A stretch of 64,000 nt of DNA, from positions 62,001 to 126,000 of the forward strand of contig JBQDBK010000003.1 in assembly GCA_052090825.1 (NCBI GenBank), written 5' to 3'. Made by a program: the position numbers and the translations under genes. Under the pieces are notes generated by a model. It was given only the letters and a program-made list of their open reading frames with translations. It was not told where the DNA came from and made no database searches. This stretch comes from JBQDBK01 sp052090825 (GTDB lineage Bacteria > Bacillota > Clostridia > Tissierellales > Peptoniphilaceae). This document shows, piece after piece, positions 43,261 to 52,352 of the stretch (position 1 is the stretch's first letter; each line of letters begins with the position of its first letter).

Positions 43261-43902
43261 TTATTCTAAGCCTTTTACTATTTCATCAAAAACTTTATTT
43301 ATTTCTAAAGTTCCATCTACATTTAGTAATAGCCCTTGAGCTTTATAATAATCTATTAAAGGTGATGTTTGTTCAAAATACACTTGAATTCTTGTCTCAA
43401 CTGTTTCTTTTACATCATCATCTCTTTGAACTAGTGGAGTTCCATCTTTGTCACAAATTCCTTCTTCTTTTGGAGGATTGAATTTAATGTGATAAGTTGA
43501 TCCACAAGTTTTGCAAACTCTTCTTCCTACTGCTCTTTCTACTAATATATCTGTATCTACATCTATATTAATAACTTTATCTAATTGTGTTCCTAGTTTA
43601 ACAAGTTCTGAATCAAGGCTTACTGCTTGAGCTACTGTTCTAGGAAAACCATCTAATAAAAATCCATCTTTACAATCGTCTTTTAGAATTCTATCTTGTA
43701 CTATTTCTATAACTACTTCATCAGGAACAAGTAATCCTTTGTCCATATATGATTTAGCTTTTTTCCCTAATTCTGTATTATTCTTTATATTTTCTCTAAA
43801 GATATCTCCAGTTGAGATGTGAGGTATATTATATTTGTTTATTATATATTCTGCTTGTGTACCTTTACCAGCTCCTGGAGGTCCCAATATAACAAGTTTC
43901 AT
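43261..43902 (-). CDS. adk: Adenylate kinase (zinc-containing lid)
   Basis: 213 residues. The P-loop GPPGAGKGT (about 7-15), DGFPRT near 84 and a lid with C-x2-C ... C-x2-D (VCKTCGSTYHIKFNPP, GICDKDG) mark the zinc form typical of Gram-positive enzymes. It equilibrates ATP, ADP and AMP. Follows secY, precedes the KOW gene. Confidence 0.97.
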   Translation of the reverse strand: MKLVILGPPGAGKGTQAEYIINKYNIPHISTGDIFRENIKNNTELGKKAKSYMDKGLLVPDEVVIEIVQDRILKDDCKDGFLLDGFPRTVAQAVSLDSELVKLGTQLDKVINIDVDTDILVERAVGRRVCKTCGSTYHIKFNPPKEEGICDKDGTPLVQRDDDVKETVETRIQVYFEQTSPLIDYYKAQGLLLNVDGTLEINKVFDEIVKGLE

Positions 43903-43919
43903 ATCTTAATTACCTCCTC

Positions 43920-45200
43920 TTATTTATTAAGAAATCCCTTATAATGTCTCATTAGCATTTGCTGTTCTAATACTCTTGTAGTTTCTAAAACAACTCCTAC
44001 GATAATTATCATTGAGGTTCCACCATAACTAAATTGAAGTCCTGATATCTTAGTTAAGAATATTGGAAGTATAGCTAATATTGCAAGTACTATTGCTCCT
44101 GGAAGTACTAATCTGTTAACTGTTCTTTGTAAATAATCACTTGTAGGTTTTCCAGCTCTTATTCCTGGTATGAATCCACCATTTTGTTGAAGATTTTTTG
44201 AATATTCAACTGTATTAAATTGTATTGAAGTATAGAAGTAAGTGAAAAATATTATTAGTAATGCTGTTACTACTACATAATAAATTGTTCCTGGTACTCC
44301 TTGTACTGTAAAAAATTTAAGGATAGTTCTCTTTGTAGATTCATTGCTTGTAAACATAGCTATTGTTGCAGGAAGTGATACTATTGAACTTGCAAAGATC
44401 ATTGGCATAACACCACTCATTAATACTTTAACTGGTATATGAGTTGACTGTCCACCATACATTTTTCTTCCTACTACTCTTTTTGCATATTGTACTGGAA
44501 TTTTTCTTTGTCCCTCGTTTAAAGCTACTACTAAAAATACGATAGCTATAAACAGTACTATAAATAATACTAAAAATATAGGGCTAGCTTTTCCTGCTTT
44601 AACCATAAGGTATGATTGAGCTATATTCACAGGAAATCTAGATACTATACCTGCAAAAATTAACAAGGATATACCATTGCCTATACCGTGTTCTGTTATT
44701 TGCTCACCAATCCATATAAGGAAAGCTGTACCTGCAACTATAGATAAAATTACTACTGATTTTTCTAAAAAAGTTGTAGCCATTACAGCTTCTTTAAAGA
44801 AACCAAAAGAATAACCTATGGCTTGAACAAATGCTATTGCTATTGCTAAATAACGAGTATATTTTGCTATTGCCTTTCTACCAGTTTCTCCTTCTTTAGC
44901 AAGTGCTTCTAATGAAGGTATTGCTATTGTCAACAACTGAAGAATAATAGATGCTGTAATATATGGATATATATTTGCAGCAAAAATTGTAAAATTCCTG
45001 AAGTTCCCTCCTGCCATTAAGTCAAGCAGAGAAAATACTGACTGATTTGATCCTTTAAACAGCAATTGAATTTGTTGCGAATTCATATATGGTACTGTTA
45101 TATGAGATCCAAGTCTATATATTAATAGCATTAATAGAGTAAAAATCATTTTTTTACGTAGTGAAGGAATTTTCCAGGCATTTCTAAAGGTAGAAATCAT
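43920..45200 (-). CDS. secY: Preprotein translocase subunit SecY
   Basis: 426 residues with ten predicted membrane helices. Conserved features include LDLMAGGNFRNFTIFAANIYPYITASI near the plug region and the RxxxG GGQSTHIPVKV block. It forms the Sec export channel with SecE and SecG. Its ATG overlaps the rplO stop by one base (TAATG), so translation is coupled. Confidence 0.97.
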   Translation of the reverse strand: MISTFRNAWKIPSLRKKMIFTLLMLLIYRLGSHITVPYMNSQQIQLLFKGSNQSVFSLLDLMAGGNFRNFTIFAANIYPYITASIILQLLTIAIPSLEALAKEGETGRKAIAKYTRYLAIAIAFVQAIGYSFGFFKEAVMATTFLEKSVVILSIVAGTAFLIWIGEQITEHGIGNGISLLIFAGIVSRFPVNIAQSYLMVKAGKASPIFLVLFIVLFIAIVFLVVALNEGQRKIPVQYAKRVVGRKMYGGQSTHIPVKVLMSGVMPMIFASSIVSLPATIAMFTSNESTKRTILKFFTVQGVPGTIYYVVVTALLIIFFTYFYTSIQFNTVEYSKNLQQNGGFIPGIRAGKPTSDYLQRTVNRLVLPGAIVLAILAILPIFLTKISGLQFSYGGTSMIIIVGVVLETTRVLEQQMLMRHYKGFLNK

Positions 45201-45643
45201 TAGATCACCTCGGCCTTTCCTCCAGCAGCCTCAATTTTTTCTGCCGCGGATTTAGAAAAATGTTGAGCTTTAACATTTAATTTTACTGTAAGCTCTCCAT
45301 CACCAAGAATTCTCACGCCGTCTTTTCCTTTTTTTACTAATCCCATGTTCTTTAAAATTTCAGGTGTTACTTCTGCTCCGTCTTCGAAAGCATTTAAATC
45401 TGAAACATTAATTACAGCATATTCTTTTGCAAAGATATTTGTAAAACCTCTTTTTGGAAGTCTTCTAAATAGTGGCATTTGACCCCCTTCAAATCCTGGT
45501 CTTACTCCACCACCTGATCTTGCATTTTGTCCTTTATGACCTTTACCTGATGTTTTACCTGTTCCTGAACCGATACCTCTACCAAGTCTTTTTTTAGCTT
45601 TAACGCCGCCGCCTTCAGCAGGTCTTAATTCATGTAATTTCAC
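45200..45643 (-). CDS. rplO: 50S ribosomal protein L15
   Basis: 147 residues. Starts MKLHELRPAEGGGVKAKKRL with the Gly-rich GRGIGSGTGKTSGKGHKGQN segment. It stabilises the central part of 23S rRNA. It follows rpmD by 13 bases. Confidence 0.98.
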   Translation of the reverse strand: MKLHELRPAEGGGVKAKKRLGRGIGSGTGKTSGKGHKGQNARSGGGVRPGFEGGQMPLFRRLPKRGFTNIFAKEYAVINVSDLNAFEDGAEVTPEILKNMGLVKKGKDGVRILGDGELTVKLNVKAQHFSKSAAEKIEAAGGKAEVI

Positions 45644-45656
45644 GTTTCACACCTCC

Positions 45657-45824
45657 TTATTCTTCAACTTCAAGCATATAAGATACTTGTTTTATCATAC
45701 CTCTGATTTGAGGATTATCTTCATGTTCTACAACTTGATTTATTTTTCTAAGACCAAGTGCTTTTATTGTTCTTTTATGAGTTTCCATTCTACCGATAGG
45801 GCTCCTTACTAATTTGATTTTCAT
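45657..45824 (-). CDS. rpmD: 50S ribosomal protein L30
   Basis: 55 residues, MKIKLVRSPIGRMETHKRTI at the start and MIKQVSYMLEVEE at the end. Located between rpsE and rplO, the standard place. Its ATG is behind AAGGGGG. It is a full-length L30. Confidence 0.96.
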   Translation of the reverse strand: MKIKLVRSPIGRMETHKRTIKALGLRKINQVVEHEDNPQIRGMIKQVSYMLEVEE

Positions 45825-45837
45825 AGTTCTTACCCCC

Positions 45838-46344
45838 TTATCCTAAAATCTCATCTACTGATTTATTTCTAAGTTTAGCAACTGATTCAACTGTTTTAAG
45901 CTCAGTTAATGCTTTTATTGTAGCATTTACAATATTTCTTGGATTATTACTTCCAATGTTTTTTGTACGAATATCGCTAATTCCTGCAAGCTCACATACC
46001 GCACGAACTGCTCCACCAGCGATAACTCCAGTACCTTCACGTGCTGGTTTTAAAAATACTTGTCCTGCACCAACAACTCCTGTTACTTGATGAGGGATAG
46101 AAGTATCTAAAAGATTTACTTTTACTAAATGTTTTTTTGCATCTTGAATAGCTTTTCTAATTGCTTCAGGTACTTCTAATGCTTTTCCAGTTCCAACTCC
46201 AACATGACCATTTCTATCTCCAACTACTACTAGTGCTGAAAATCTGAAGTTTCTACCGCCCTTAACAACTTTTGCAACTCTATTAATTGCAACTACTCTT
46301 TCTTCAAGATCTAATTCTTGTGCATTGATTAATGAACGTTCCAT
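45838..46344 (-). CDS. rpsE: 30S ribosomal protein S5
   Basis: 168 residues. It has the double-stranded-RNA-binding N-domain (LEERVVAINRVAKVVKGGRNFRFSALVVVGD) and the S5 C-domain (VIAGGAVRAVCELAGISDI). It affects accuracy and contacts S4 and S8. It lies between rplR and rpmD. Confidence 0.98.
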   Translation of the reverse strand: MERSLINAQELDLEERVVAINRVAKVVKGGRNFRFSALVVVGDRNGHVGVGTGKALEVPEAIRKAIQDAKKHLVKVNLLDTSIPHQVTGVVGAGQVFLKPAREGTGVIAGGAVRAVCELAGISDIRTKNIGSNNPRNIVNATIKALTELKTVESVAKLRNKSVDEILG

Positions 46345-46358
46345 TTTTCCCTCCTTTT

Positions 46359-46721
46359 TTAGAATTTAAGTCCTGTTTCTCTTGCTGCTTCAGCTAGAGC
46401 TTTTATACGACCATGGTATAAATATCCAGATCTATCAAAAACTACTTCTTTGATTCCTGCATCAAGAGCACGTTTTGCTATGGATTCTCCTATTTTTTTA
46501 GCTGCTTCAATATTTTTTGTACTTTCAAGCTCTAAAGACTTGTCAAGGCTTGAAGCTTGGGCTAATGTATGTCCATTTACATCATCTATTATTTGTGCAT
46601 ATATATGTGCACTTGATCTGTAAACAGAAAGTCTTGGGCAAGATGGTGTTCCGGAGATTTTATTTCTTATTCTCTTGTGTCTTTTTATTCTGTTTGCATT
46701 TTTATCAATTTTTTTAAACAC
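46359..46721 (-). CDS. rplR: 50S ribosomal protein L18
   Basis: 120 residues with the basic RHKRIRNKISGTPSCPRLSVYRSS N-terminus and the conserved end REAAKAETGLKF-like text. It binds 5S rRNA together with L5. Located after rplF. Confidence 0.98.
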   Translation of the reverse strand: MFKKIDKNANRIKRHKRIRNKISGTPSCPRLSVYRSSAHIYAQIIDDVNGHTLAQASSLDKSLELESTKNIEAAKKIGESIAKRALDAGIKEVVFDRSGYLYHGRIKALAEAARETGLKF

Positions 46722-46737
46722 TATTTATACTCCTTTC

Positions 46738-47274
46738 CTACTTACCTGTTTTCCCTACTTTACGTTTTACATATTCATCAACATACTTAACACCTTTACC
46801 TTTGTATGGCTCAGGTTCTCTATATTTTCTAATGTGAGCTGCGTAAGCTCCAACTTTTTGTTTATCTATTCCTGATATGATTATTCTTGTAGGTGCAGGC
46901 ACTTCTGTTTCTATTCCTTCTGGATCTTCAAGCTCTAATGGGTGTGAAAATCCTAGGTTTAAAGCAAGCTTTTTACCATTTTTAGCCGCTCTGTATCCTG
47001 TTCCTATAATTTCTAATTCTTTTTTATAGCCTTCTGTTACTCCTATCACCATGTTGTAAATTAGTGTTCTTACTAAGCCATGCATAGCTTTGTGTTTTTT
47101 ACTATCGCTTGGTCTAGTTACACTTAGAGTTGCATCTTCGATTTCAATAAGCATCTCTTTATCAAAGCTTTGTGATAATTCTCCCTTAGGACCTTTTACA
47201 GTCACTGTGTTATCTACAACTTTGATATCTACTCCAGCTGGGATTTGTATTGGCTTTTTACCGATTCTAGACAT
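46738..47274 (-). CDS. rplF: 50S ribosomal protein L6
   Basis: 178 residues with the two-repeat L6 fold; MSRIGKKPIQIPAGVDIKV at the start and REPEPYKGKGVKYVDEYVKRK at the end. It sits near the factor-binding centre. The gap to rpsH is 12 bases. Confidence 0.98.
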   Translation of the reverse strand: MSRIGKKPIQIPAGVDIKVVDNTVTVKGPKGELSQSFDKEMLIEIEDATLSVTRPSDSKKHKAMHGLVRTLIYNMVIGVTEGYKKELEIIGTGYRAAKNGKKLALNLGFSHPLELEDPEGIETEVPAPTRIIISGIDKQKVGAYAAHIRKYREPEPYKGKGVKYVDEYVKRKVGKTGK

Positions 47275-47286
47275 ATTCCCCTCCTA

Positions 47287-47682
47287 TTACCAAACGTAGC
47301 AGATTACTTCTCCACCAACATTAGAGTTTCTAGCTTCTTTATCAGTTAAAATTCCTTTTGATGTTGAAATTATCGCTATTCCTAGTCCTCCTAGAACTTT
47401 GGGAATATCACTGTTTTGAACATATACTCTTAGTCCTGGTTTTGAAATTCTCTTTATTCCGCTAATTACTTTTTCTCTATTTTCTCCATACTTTAAATCT
47501 ATTCTTATCATGCCTTGTTTGTCATCATCAATTACTTCGTAACCTTTGATGTACCCTTCTCTAAGAAGAATCTCAGCTATTTCTTTTTTTATATTTGAAG
47601 CTGGAACATCAACAGATTTATGTCTTGCATTATTACCATTTCTAATTCTAGATAGCATATCTGCAATTGGGTCTGTCATCAT
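47287..47682 (-). CDS. rpsH: 30S ribosomal protein S8
   Basis: 131 residues. MTDPIADMLSRIRNGNNARH at the start; the C-terminal ISTSKGILTDKEARNSNVGGE is the classical S8 signature that also binds the spc mRNA in other bacteria. It is after the zinc-type S14. Confidence 0.98.
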   Translation of the reverse strand: MMTDPIADMLSRIRNGNNARHKSVDVPASNIKKEIAEILLREGYIKGYEVIDDDKQGMIRIDLKYGENREKVISGIKRISKPGLRVYVQNSDIPKVLGGLGIAIISTSKGILTDKEARNSNVGGEVICYVW

Positions 47683-47714
47683 AATTTTTTGCCTCCCTTC
47701 GTATCAATGGTGAA

Positions 47715-47900
47715 TTACCAACTTGCTTTTCTAACTCCAGGAATTTGTCCCTTGTAAGCTAGTTCTCTAAAGCATATTCTACAAATTCCGTATTTTTGAA
47801 GTACACTGTGTGGTCTTCCACATATAGTACATCTTGTATATTCTCTTGATTTATATCTTTGTTTTCTTTTTTGTTTAGCAATCATTGATTTTTTTGCCAC
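47715..47900 (-). CDS. rpsN: 30S ribosomal protein S14, zinc type
   Basis: 61 residues with the zinc ribbon C-x2-C...C-x2-C (CTICGRPHSVLQKYGICRIC), the form typical of Gram-positive bacteria (also called rpsZ). It lies between rplE and rpsH, as usual. Confidence 0.97.
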   Translation of the reverse strand: MAKKSMIAKQKRKQRYKSREYTRCTICGRPHSVLQKYGICRICFRELAYKGQIPGVRKASW

Positions 47901-47915
47901 AATTGTTACCTCCTA

Positions 47916-48458
47916 TTACTTAGCAAATGGCATTCCCATTTTTTCTAGAAAAGCTTTAGCTTCCTCGTCAGTATTAGCTGTTGTAACAACTATTATGTCC
48001 ATTCCTCTTAATGTATCTACTTTATCGTATTCAATTTCAGGAAAAATAAGTTGTTCCTTTAGGCCTAGGGCATAATTACCTCTACCATCAAATGAAGTTG
48101 CTTTAACACCTCTAAAGTCTCTTACTCTTGGTAATGCTACATTCATTAACTTGTCTAAAAAGTCATACATTTTTTGCCCTCTAAGTGTTACCTTAGCTCC
48201 AATTTTATTGCCTTCACGAAGCTTGAAATTCGCAATTGATTTTTTAGCTGTAGTTACTAATGGCTTTTGACCAGCTATCATAGTTAGATCATTTAATGCT
48301 GATTCAAGAGCTTTTGGATTATCTTTTGCTTCTCCAAGGCCAATATTTATTACAACTTTTTCAAGTTTAGGAACTTGCATAACATTTTCATAGTTGAATT
48401 TTTCAAGTAGATAGTTTACTACTTCATTTTCATATTTCTCTTTTAATCTTGAAGTCAT
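47916..48458 (-). CDS. rplE: 50S ribosomal protein L5
   Basis: 180 residues, with MQVPKLEKVVINIGLGEAKD near residue 26 and GMDIIVVTTANTDEEAKAFL near the end. Binds 5S rRNA and contacts the P-site tRNA. It follows rplX by ten bases. Confidence 0.98.
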   Translation of the reverse strand: MTSRLKEKYENEVVNYLLEKFNYENVMQVPKLEKVVINIGLGEAKDNPKALESALNDLTMIAGQKPLVTTAKKSIANFKLREGNKIGAKVTLRGQKMYDFLDKLMNVALPRVRDFRGVKATSFDGRGNYALGLKEQLIFPEIEYDKVDTLRGMDIIVVTTANTDEEAKAFLEKMGMPFAK

Positions 48459-48468
48459 AGTCTACCTC

Positions 48469-48777
48469 CTACTTAATAACTTGATCATTAGATTTCATAA
48501 ATCTAACCTTTTTGCCGTCTTCCATTTTATATCCAAGTTTTGTAGTCTTTTTTGTTTTTGTATCATAATACATTACATTAGACACATGAATTGGAGCTTC
48601 TTGTTTTTCTATTCCACCAGGATTTTGTGGTCCTCTTGGTTTATTGTGTTTTGTTACAATATTAACTTTTTCTACAATTACTTTTTCTAATTTAGGAAAA
48701 GTTTTTAGTACTTTGCCAGTGGTACCTTTGTCCTTGCCGGCAATTACTTTGACTGTATCACCTTTTTTAATACGCAT
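48469..48777 (-). CDS. rplX: 50S ribosomal protein L24
   Basis: 102 residues with a KOW motif at the start (IKKGDTVKVIAGKDKGTTGKV). An assembly initiator for the large subunit, contacting 23S rRNA. It follows rplN by 13 bases. Confidence 0.98.
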   Translation of the reverse strand: MRIKKGDTVKVIAGKDKGTTGKVLKTFPKLEKVIVEKVNIVTKHNKPRGPQNPGGIEKQEAPIHVSNVMYYDTKTKKTTKLGYKMEDGKKVRFMKSNDQVIK

Positions 48778-48790
48778 ATTTACCTCCTGC

Positions 48791-49159
48791 TCACAGTACT
48801 TCTGGTGCCAAAGAGATAATCTTCATGAAGTTTCCACTTCTAAGTTCTCTTGTCACAGGTCCAAAGATACGAGTACCTACAGGACTCTTATCGTCTTTTA
48901 TAATAACCGCTGCATTGTCATCGAATCTTATATATGAACCGTCATTACGGCTAATTCCTTTGTTAGTTCTAACAATTACCGCTTTAACTACTGATCCTTT
49001 TTTAACAGTTCCCCCAGGTATTGCTTGTTTTACTGTACAAACAACAGTATCTCCTATGTTAGCTGTTCTTCTATTAGTACCGCCAAGTACTTTTATGACA
49101 AGTAATTCTCTGGCTCCGGAATTGTCAGCTACTCTTAGTCTTGTTTCTTGTTGAATCAT
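48791..49159 (-). CDS. rplN: 50S ribosomal protein L14
   Basis: 122 residues, MIQQETRLRVADNSGARELL at the start and KIISLAPEVL at the end. It forms an intersubunit bridge. It ends in TGA, followed by the ribosome site of rplX, which shows TGA acting as a true stop here. Confidence 0.98.
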   Translation of the reverse strand: MIQQETRLRVADNSGARELLVIKVLGGTNRRTANIGDTVVCTVKQAIPGGTVKKGSVVKAVIVRTNKGISRNDGSYIRFDDNAAVIIKDDKSPVGTRIFGPVTRELRSGNFMKIISLAPEVL

Positions 49160-49179
49160 TAGCTTCCTCCTTTTAGAAA

Positions 49180-49434
49180 TTATTTCGCTTTCTCAATAAT
49201 ATCTACTAATCTCCATCTCTTGTCTTTACTTAACGGTCTAGTTTCCATTATTCTAACTTTATCATTTATTTCACATTCATTTTTCTCATCATGAGCTTTG
49301 AATTTAGTAGTCTTTTTAAATCTTTTCTTATATATAGGATGAGTTGCAAAAGTCTCAACCGCTACAACAATAGTTTTGTCCATCTTGTCACTAACTACTG
49401 TTCCCACTATACTTTTTCTAGCGTTTCTTTCCAT
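49180..49434 (-). CDS. rpsQ: 30S ribosomal protein S17
   Basis: 84 residues, an OB-fold rRNA-binding protein: GTVVSDKMDKTIVVAVETFA and the end KDKRWRLVDIIEKAK. An early assembly protein of the small subunit. Confidence 0.97.
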   Translation of the reverse strand: MERNARKSIVGTVVSDKMDKTIVVAVETFATHPIYKKRFKKTTKFKAHDEKNECEINDKVRIMETRPLSKDKRWRLVDIIEKAK

Positions 49435-49438
49435 GAGA

Positions 49439-49645
49439 TTAAGCCTCCTTTCCCACTTCTAGTTCACGTTGTCTTAGAATCGTCTTAACTCTGGCGATAT
49501 CTTTTTTAACAATTTTTATGCTTGATGGATTATCAAGTTGACCTGTCGCAAGTCTAAATCTCAAGTTAAATAATTCATTTTTAAGTTCAAGCACTTTTTT
49601 ATTTAATTGCTCATTTGACATTTGGCGAATTTCTTTAGTCTTCAT
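49439..49645 (-). CDS. rpmC: 50S ribosomal protein L29
   Basis: 68 residues from the ATG at 49645 (MKTKEIRQMSNEQLNKKVLE), which has GGATGGTG six bases upstream; a frame four codons longer is less likely. It ends ILRQRELEVGKEA. It overlaps the rplP end by 11 bases. It lies at the polypeptide exit. Confidence 0.95.
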   Translation of the reverse strand: MKTKEIRQMSNEQLNKKVLELKNELFNLRFRLATGQLDNPSSIKIVKKDIARVKTILRQRELEVGKEA

Positions 49646-50066
49646 TTGATTCACCATCCTTTTCTTTTATAACAAATTTAGTTTTTATAGGTAGTTTCAT
49701 TGAAGCAAGTCTCATTGCCTCTCTTGCGATCTCTTCTGAAACCCCACTCATTTCAAACATTATACGGCCTGGTTTAACAACAGCTACCCAATAAGCTGGA
49801 GCCCCTTTACCAGAACCCATACGTGTTTCTGCTGGTTTTTCTGTTACTGGTTTATCTGGAAAAATTTTAATCCAAATATTTCCGCCTCTTTTTATATATC
49901 TTGTCATAGCACGACGTGCTGCTTCAATTTGATTTGAAGTAATCCATGCAGGTTCAATTGCTTGAAGTCCGTATTCTCCGTAAGTAAGTGTATTACCACG
50001 AAGAGCTTTCCCCTTCATTCTACCTCTGTGAACTCTACGATACTTCACTCTTTTAGGCATTAACAT
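49635..50066 (-). CDS. rplP: 50S ribosomal protein L16
   Basis: 143 residues. Conserved PKRVKYRRVHRGRMKGKALRG near the start and the KPVTEKPAETRMGSGKGAPAYWVAVVKPG block. It binds near the A site of 23S rRNA. AGGAGGAAACATTT favours the ATG at 50066 over the one two codons later. Confidence 0.97.
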   Translation of the reverse strand: MLMPKRVKYRRVHRGRMKGKALRGNTLTYGEYGLQAIEPAWITSNQIEAARRAMTRYIKRGGNIWIKIFPDKPVTEKPAETRMGSGKGAPAYWVAVVKPGRIMFEMSGVSEEIAREAMRLASMKLPIKTKFVIKEKDGESNED

Positions 50067-50092
50067 AAATGTTTCCTCCTTCTATAGGTAGC

Positions 50093-50848
50093 TTAATTTC
50101 CAGATTTAGCTTTAGAATCATTTCTAAAGTTTCTCTTGAAATTTTTACTTTTATTATTTCTATTATCTCTATTTTGTGGTTTTTTCTTCTTAAAGTCTCT
50201 ATTTTTAGATTCTTTTCTCTCAGGAAGTACTTCACCTTTGTATAGCCATACTTTAACGCCAATTTTGCCATATGTTGTATCTGCTTCTGCAAAACCATAA
50301 TCAATGTCTGCTCTTAAAGTTTGTAGTGGTATTGTTCCTTCTGCATATCCTTCTGTTCTTGCCATATCAGCTCCGCCTAAACGTCCTGAAACTGCAGTTT
50401 TTATTCCTTTAGCACCACTTCTCATAGTTCTTTGTATAGCTTGTTTCATAGCACGTCTAAAAGAAATTCTTCTTTCAAGTGATTCTGCAATTGATTCTGC
50501 AACTAATTGAGCATCTAATTCTTGAGTTTTAACTTCTTCTACATTTATAACAACATTTTTCTTAGTTAATTTTTCTAATTCTAATCTAAGTTCTTCAACG
50601 CCTACTCCACCACGTCCGATTACCATTCCTGGTTTAGCAGTTAAGATAGTAACTTTAACTTTATTTGCAGCTCTTTCAATTAAGATTCTTGAAATGCCAG
50701 CTGTATAAAGTTTTTTCTTTACGAATTTACGAATTTTATTATCTTCTAATAAAAGTCCTGAGAAATCTTTTTTATTTGCATACCATTTTGAATCCCAGTC
50801 TTTGATAATACCAACACGAAGTCCATGTGGGTTAACTTTTTGACCCAT
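50093..50848 (-). CDS. rpsC: 30S ribosomal protein S3 with basic C-terminal extension
   Basis: 251 residues. The N-terminal KH domain (GMVIGRGGVGVEELRLELEKL, about 60-80) and the C-domain (AEGTIPLQTLRADIDYG) are normal. About 35 residues beyond the usual end form a Lys/Asn/Arg-rich tail (KESKNRDFKKKKPQNRDNRN and on). Its ATG overlaps the rplV stop by one base. Confidence 0.97.
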   Translation of the reverse strand: MGQKVNPHGLRVGIIKDWDSKWYANKKDFSGLLLEDNKIRKFVKKKLYTAGISRILIERAANKVKVTILTAKPGMVIGRGGVGVEELRLELEKLTKKNVVINVEEVKTQELDAQLVAESIAESLERRISFRRAMKQAIQRTMRSGAKGIKTAVSGRLGGADMARTEGYAEGTIPLQTLRADIDYGFAEADTTYGKIGVKVWLYKGEVLPERKESKNRDFKKKKPQNRDNRNNKSKNFKRNFRNDSKAKSGN

Positions 50849-51192
50849 TATTTACCCTCCTCTACTTCTGCTACTACAACGCCGATATGACTTGATCTTT
50901 TTAATATTGGATAAGCCATTCCTTTTGCCTTAGGACGAAATCTTTTCATTGTAGGACCATCATTAGCATATGCTTCTTTAACAATTAATTCATCCCTATT
51001 TAAACTTAAATTGTTTTCAGCATTTGCTACTGCAGAATTAAGCACCTTGTAAAGTTCTTTAGCTCCTCTTTTTGGAGTAAACTTTAATATAGAAAGGGCT
51101 TCGTCAACTTGCTTTCCACGAATTTCTGCACATATATAATTCACCTTTAGTGGTGATATTCTAACATATTTTGCAATTGCTTTTGCTTGCAT
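50848..51192 (-). CDS. rplV: 50S ribosomal protein L22
   Basis: 114 residues, AKAIAKYVRISPLKVNYICAE at the start and the hairpin-loop sequence KRFRPKAKGMAYPILKRSSH. It lines the exit tunnel; its loop is a known macrolide-resistance site. Confidence 0.98.
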   Translation of the reverse strand: MQAKAIAKYVRISPLKVNYICAEIRGKQVDEALSILKFTPKRGAKELYKVLNSAVANAENNLSLNRDELIVKEAYANDGPTMKRFRPKAKGMAYPILKRSSHIGVVVAEVEEGK

Positions 51193-51206
51193 TCTAATCC
51201 CCTTTC

Positions 51207-51491
51207 TTATTTTTTCATACCTGTAGTCTTTTCGCTCTTAGCGTGGCTTCTAAATGTTCTTGTTGGAACAAATTCACCAAGCTTATGTCCTACCATATCT
51301 TCTGTTACATACACTGGAACATGCTTTCTACCATCATGCACCGCAATTGTATGTGATACCATTTCTGGGAATATTGTAGAGCGGCGAGACCAAGTTTTAA
51401 TTACTTTTTTTTCGTTTGCTTCATTTAAAGCATCTATTTTCTTTAGCAGATGTTCGTCTGCAAAAGGTCCTTTTTTAAGTGATCTACTCAT
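51207..51491 (-). CDS. rpsS: 30S ribosomal protein S19
   Basis: 94 residues, MSRSLKKGPFADEHLLKKID at the start and VGHKLGEFVPTRTFRSHAK in the middle. In the head of the small subunit, forming a complex with S13. Confidence 0.98.
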   Translation of the reverse strand: MSRSLKKGPFADEHLLKKIDALNEANEKKVIKTWSRRSTIFPEMVSHTIAVHDGRKHVPVYVTEDMVGHKLGEFVPTRTFRSHAKSEKTTGMKK

Positions 51492-51505
51492 TTCTTACCT
51501 CCCGC

Positions 51506-52336
51506 TTACTTAGTTCTTCTTCTAACTATATACATATTACTCTTCTTCTTGCCACTTCTGGTTTTAAGTCCTAGAGCTGGTTTACCCCAAGGTGTCATTG
51601 GTGAAGGTCTACCTATCGGAGCTCTACCTTCCCCACCACCATGTGGATGGTCTACAGGGTTCATTACAGATCCTCTTACGTGAGGTCTTTTTCCTAAATA
51701 TCTACTCTTCCCAGCTTTACCTAAAGTAATAAGTTCGTGAGATAAGTTTCCAACTTGTCCTATTGTAGCTCTACATTCTAATGAAACTAATCTGAATTCA
51801 CCTGAAGGTAAACGTAATTGAGCATATTTTCCTTCTTTAGCCATTAGTTGAGCTGATGAACCTGCAGATCTTGCAAGTTGTCCACCCCTACCCGGAGTCA
51901 TTTCAATATTATGGACTGTTGTACCTACTGGAATATTTCTAAGTTTAAGAGCATTACCGATTTTGATATCTGCTTCTTCACCTGATTCCACTACATCTCC
52001 AACTTGTAATTTATTTGGAGCTAATATATATCTTTTTTCACCATCTACATAGTTTAATAATGCTATGTAGCTAGTTCTATATGGATCATATTCTATTGAA
52101 GCTACTTTAGCTTTAATTCCATCTTTATTTCTCTTAAAATCTATTATTCTATATCTTCTCTTAACTCCACCGCCTCTATGTCTTGATGTAATTCTACCTT
52201 GAGCATTTCTTCCAGCAGTCGTTTTTAGATTTATAGTAAGGCTTTTTTCTGGAGCCTTTTTTGTAATCTCTTCAAATGTTGAGACAGTCATCTGTCTACG
52301 AGCAGGAGAAGTTGGTTTATAACCTCTTATTGCCAT
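51506..52336 (-). CDS. rplB: 50S ribosomal protein L2
   Basis: 276 residues. The end reads GGEGRAPIGRPSPMTPWGKP, and the conserved PVDHPHGGGEGR histidine segment near 223-234 is present. Required for subunit association and peptidyl transfer. Confidence 0.98.
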   Translation of the reverse strand: MAIRGYKPTSPARRQMTVSTFEEITKKAPEKSLTINLKTTAGRNAQGRITSRHRGGGVKRRYRIIDFKRNKDGIKAKVASIEYDPYRTSYIALLNYVDGEKRYILAPNKLQVGDVVESGEEADIKIGNALKLRNIPVGTTVHNIEMTPGRGGQLARSAGSSAQLMAKEGKYAQLRLPSGEFRLVSLECRATIGQVGNLSHELITLGKAGKSRYLGKRPHVRGSVMNPVDHPHGGGEGRAPIGRPSPMTPWGKPALGLKTRSGKKKSNMYIVRRRTK

Positions 52337-52352
52337 CTTTTTACCTCCTCAA

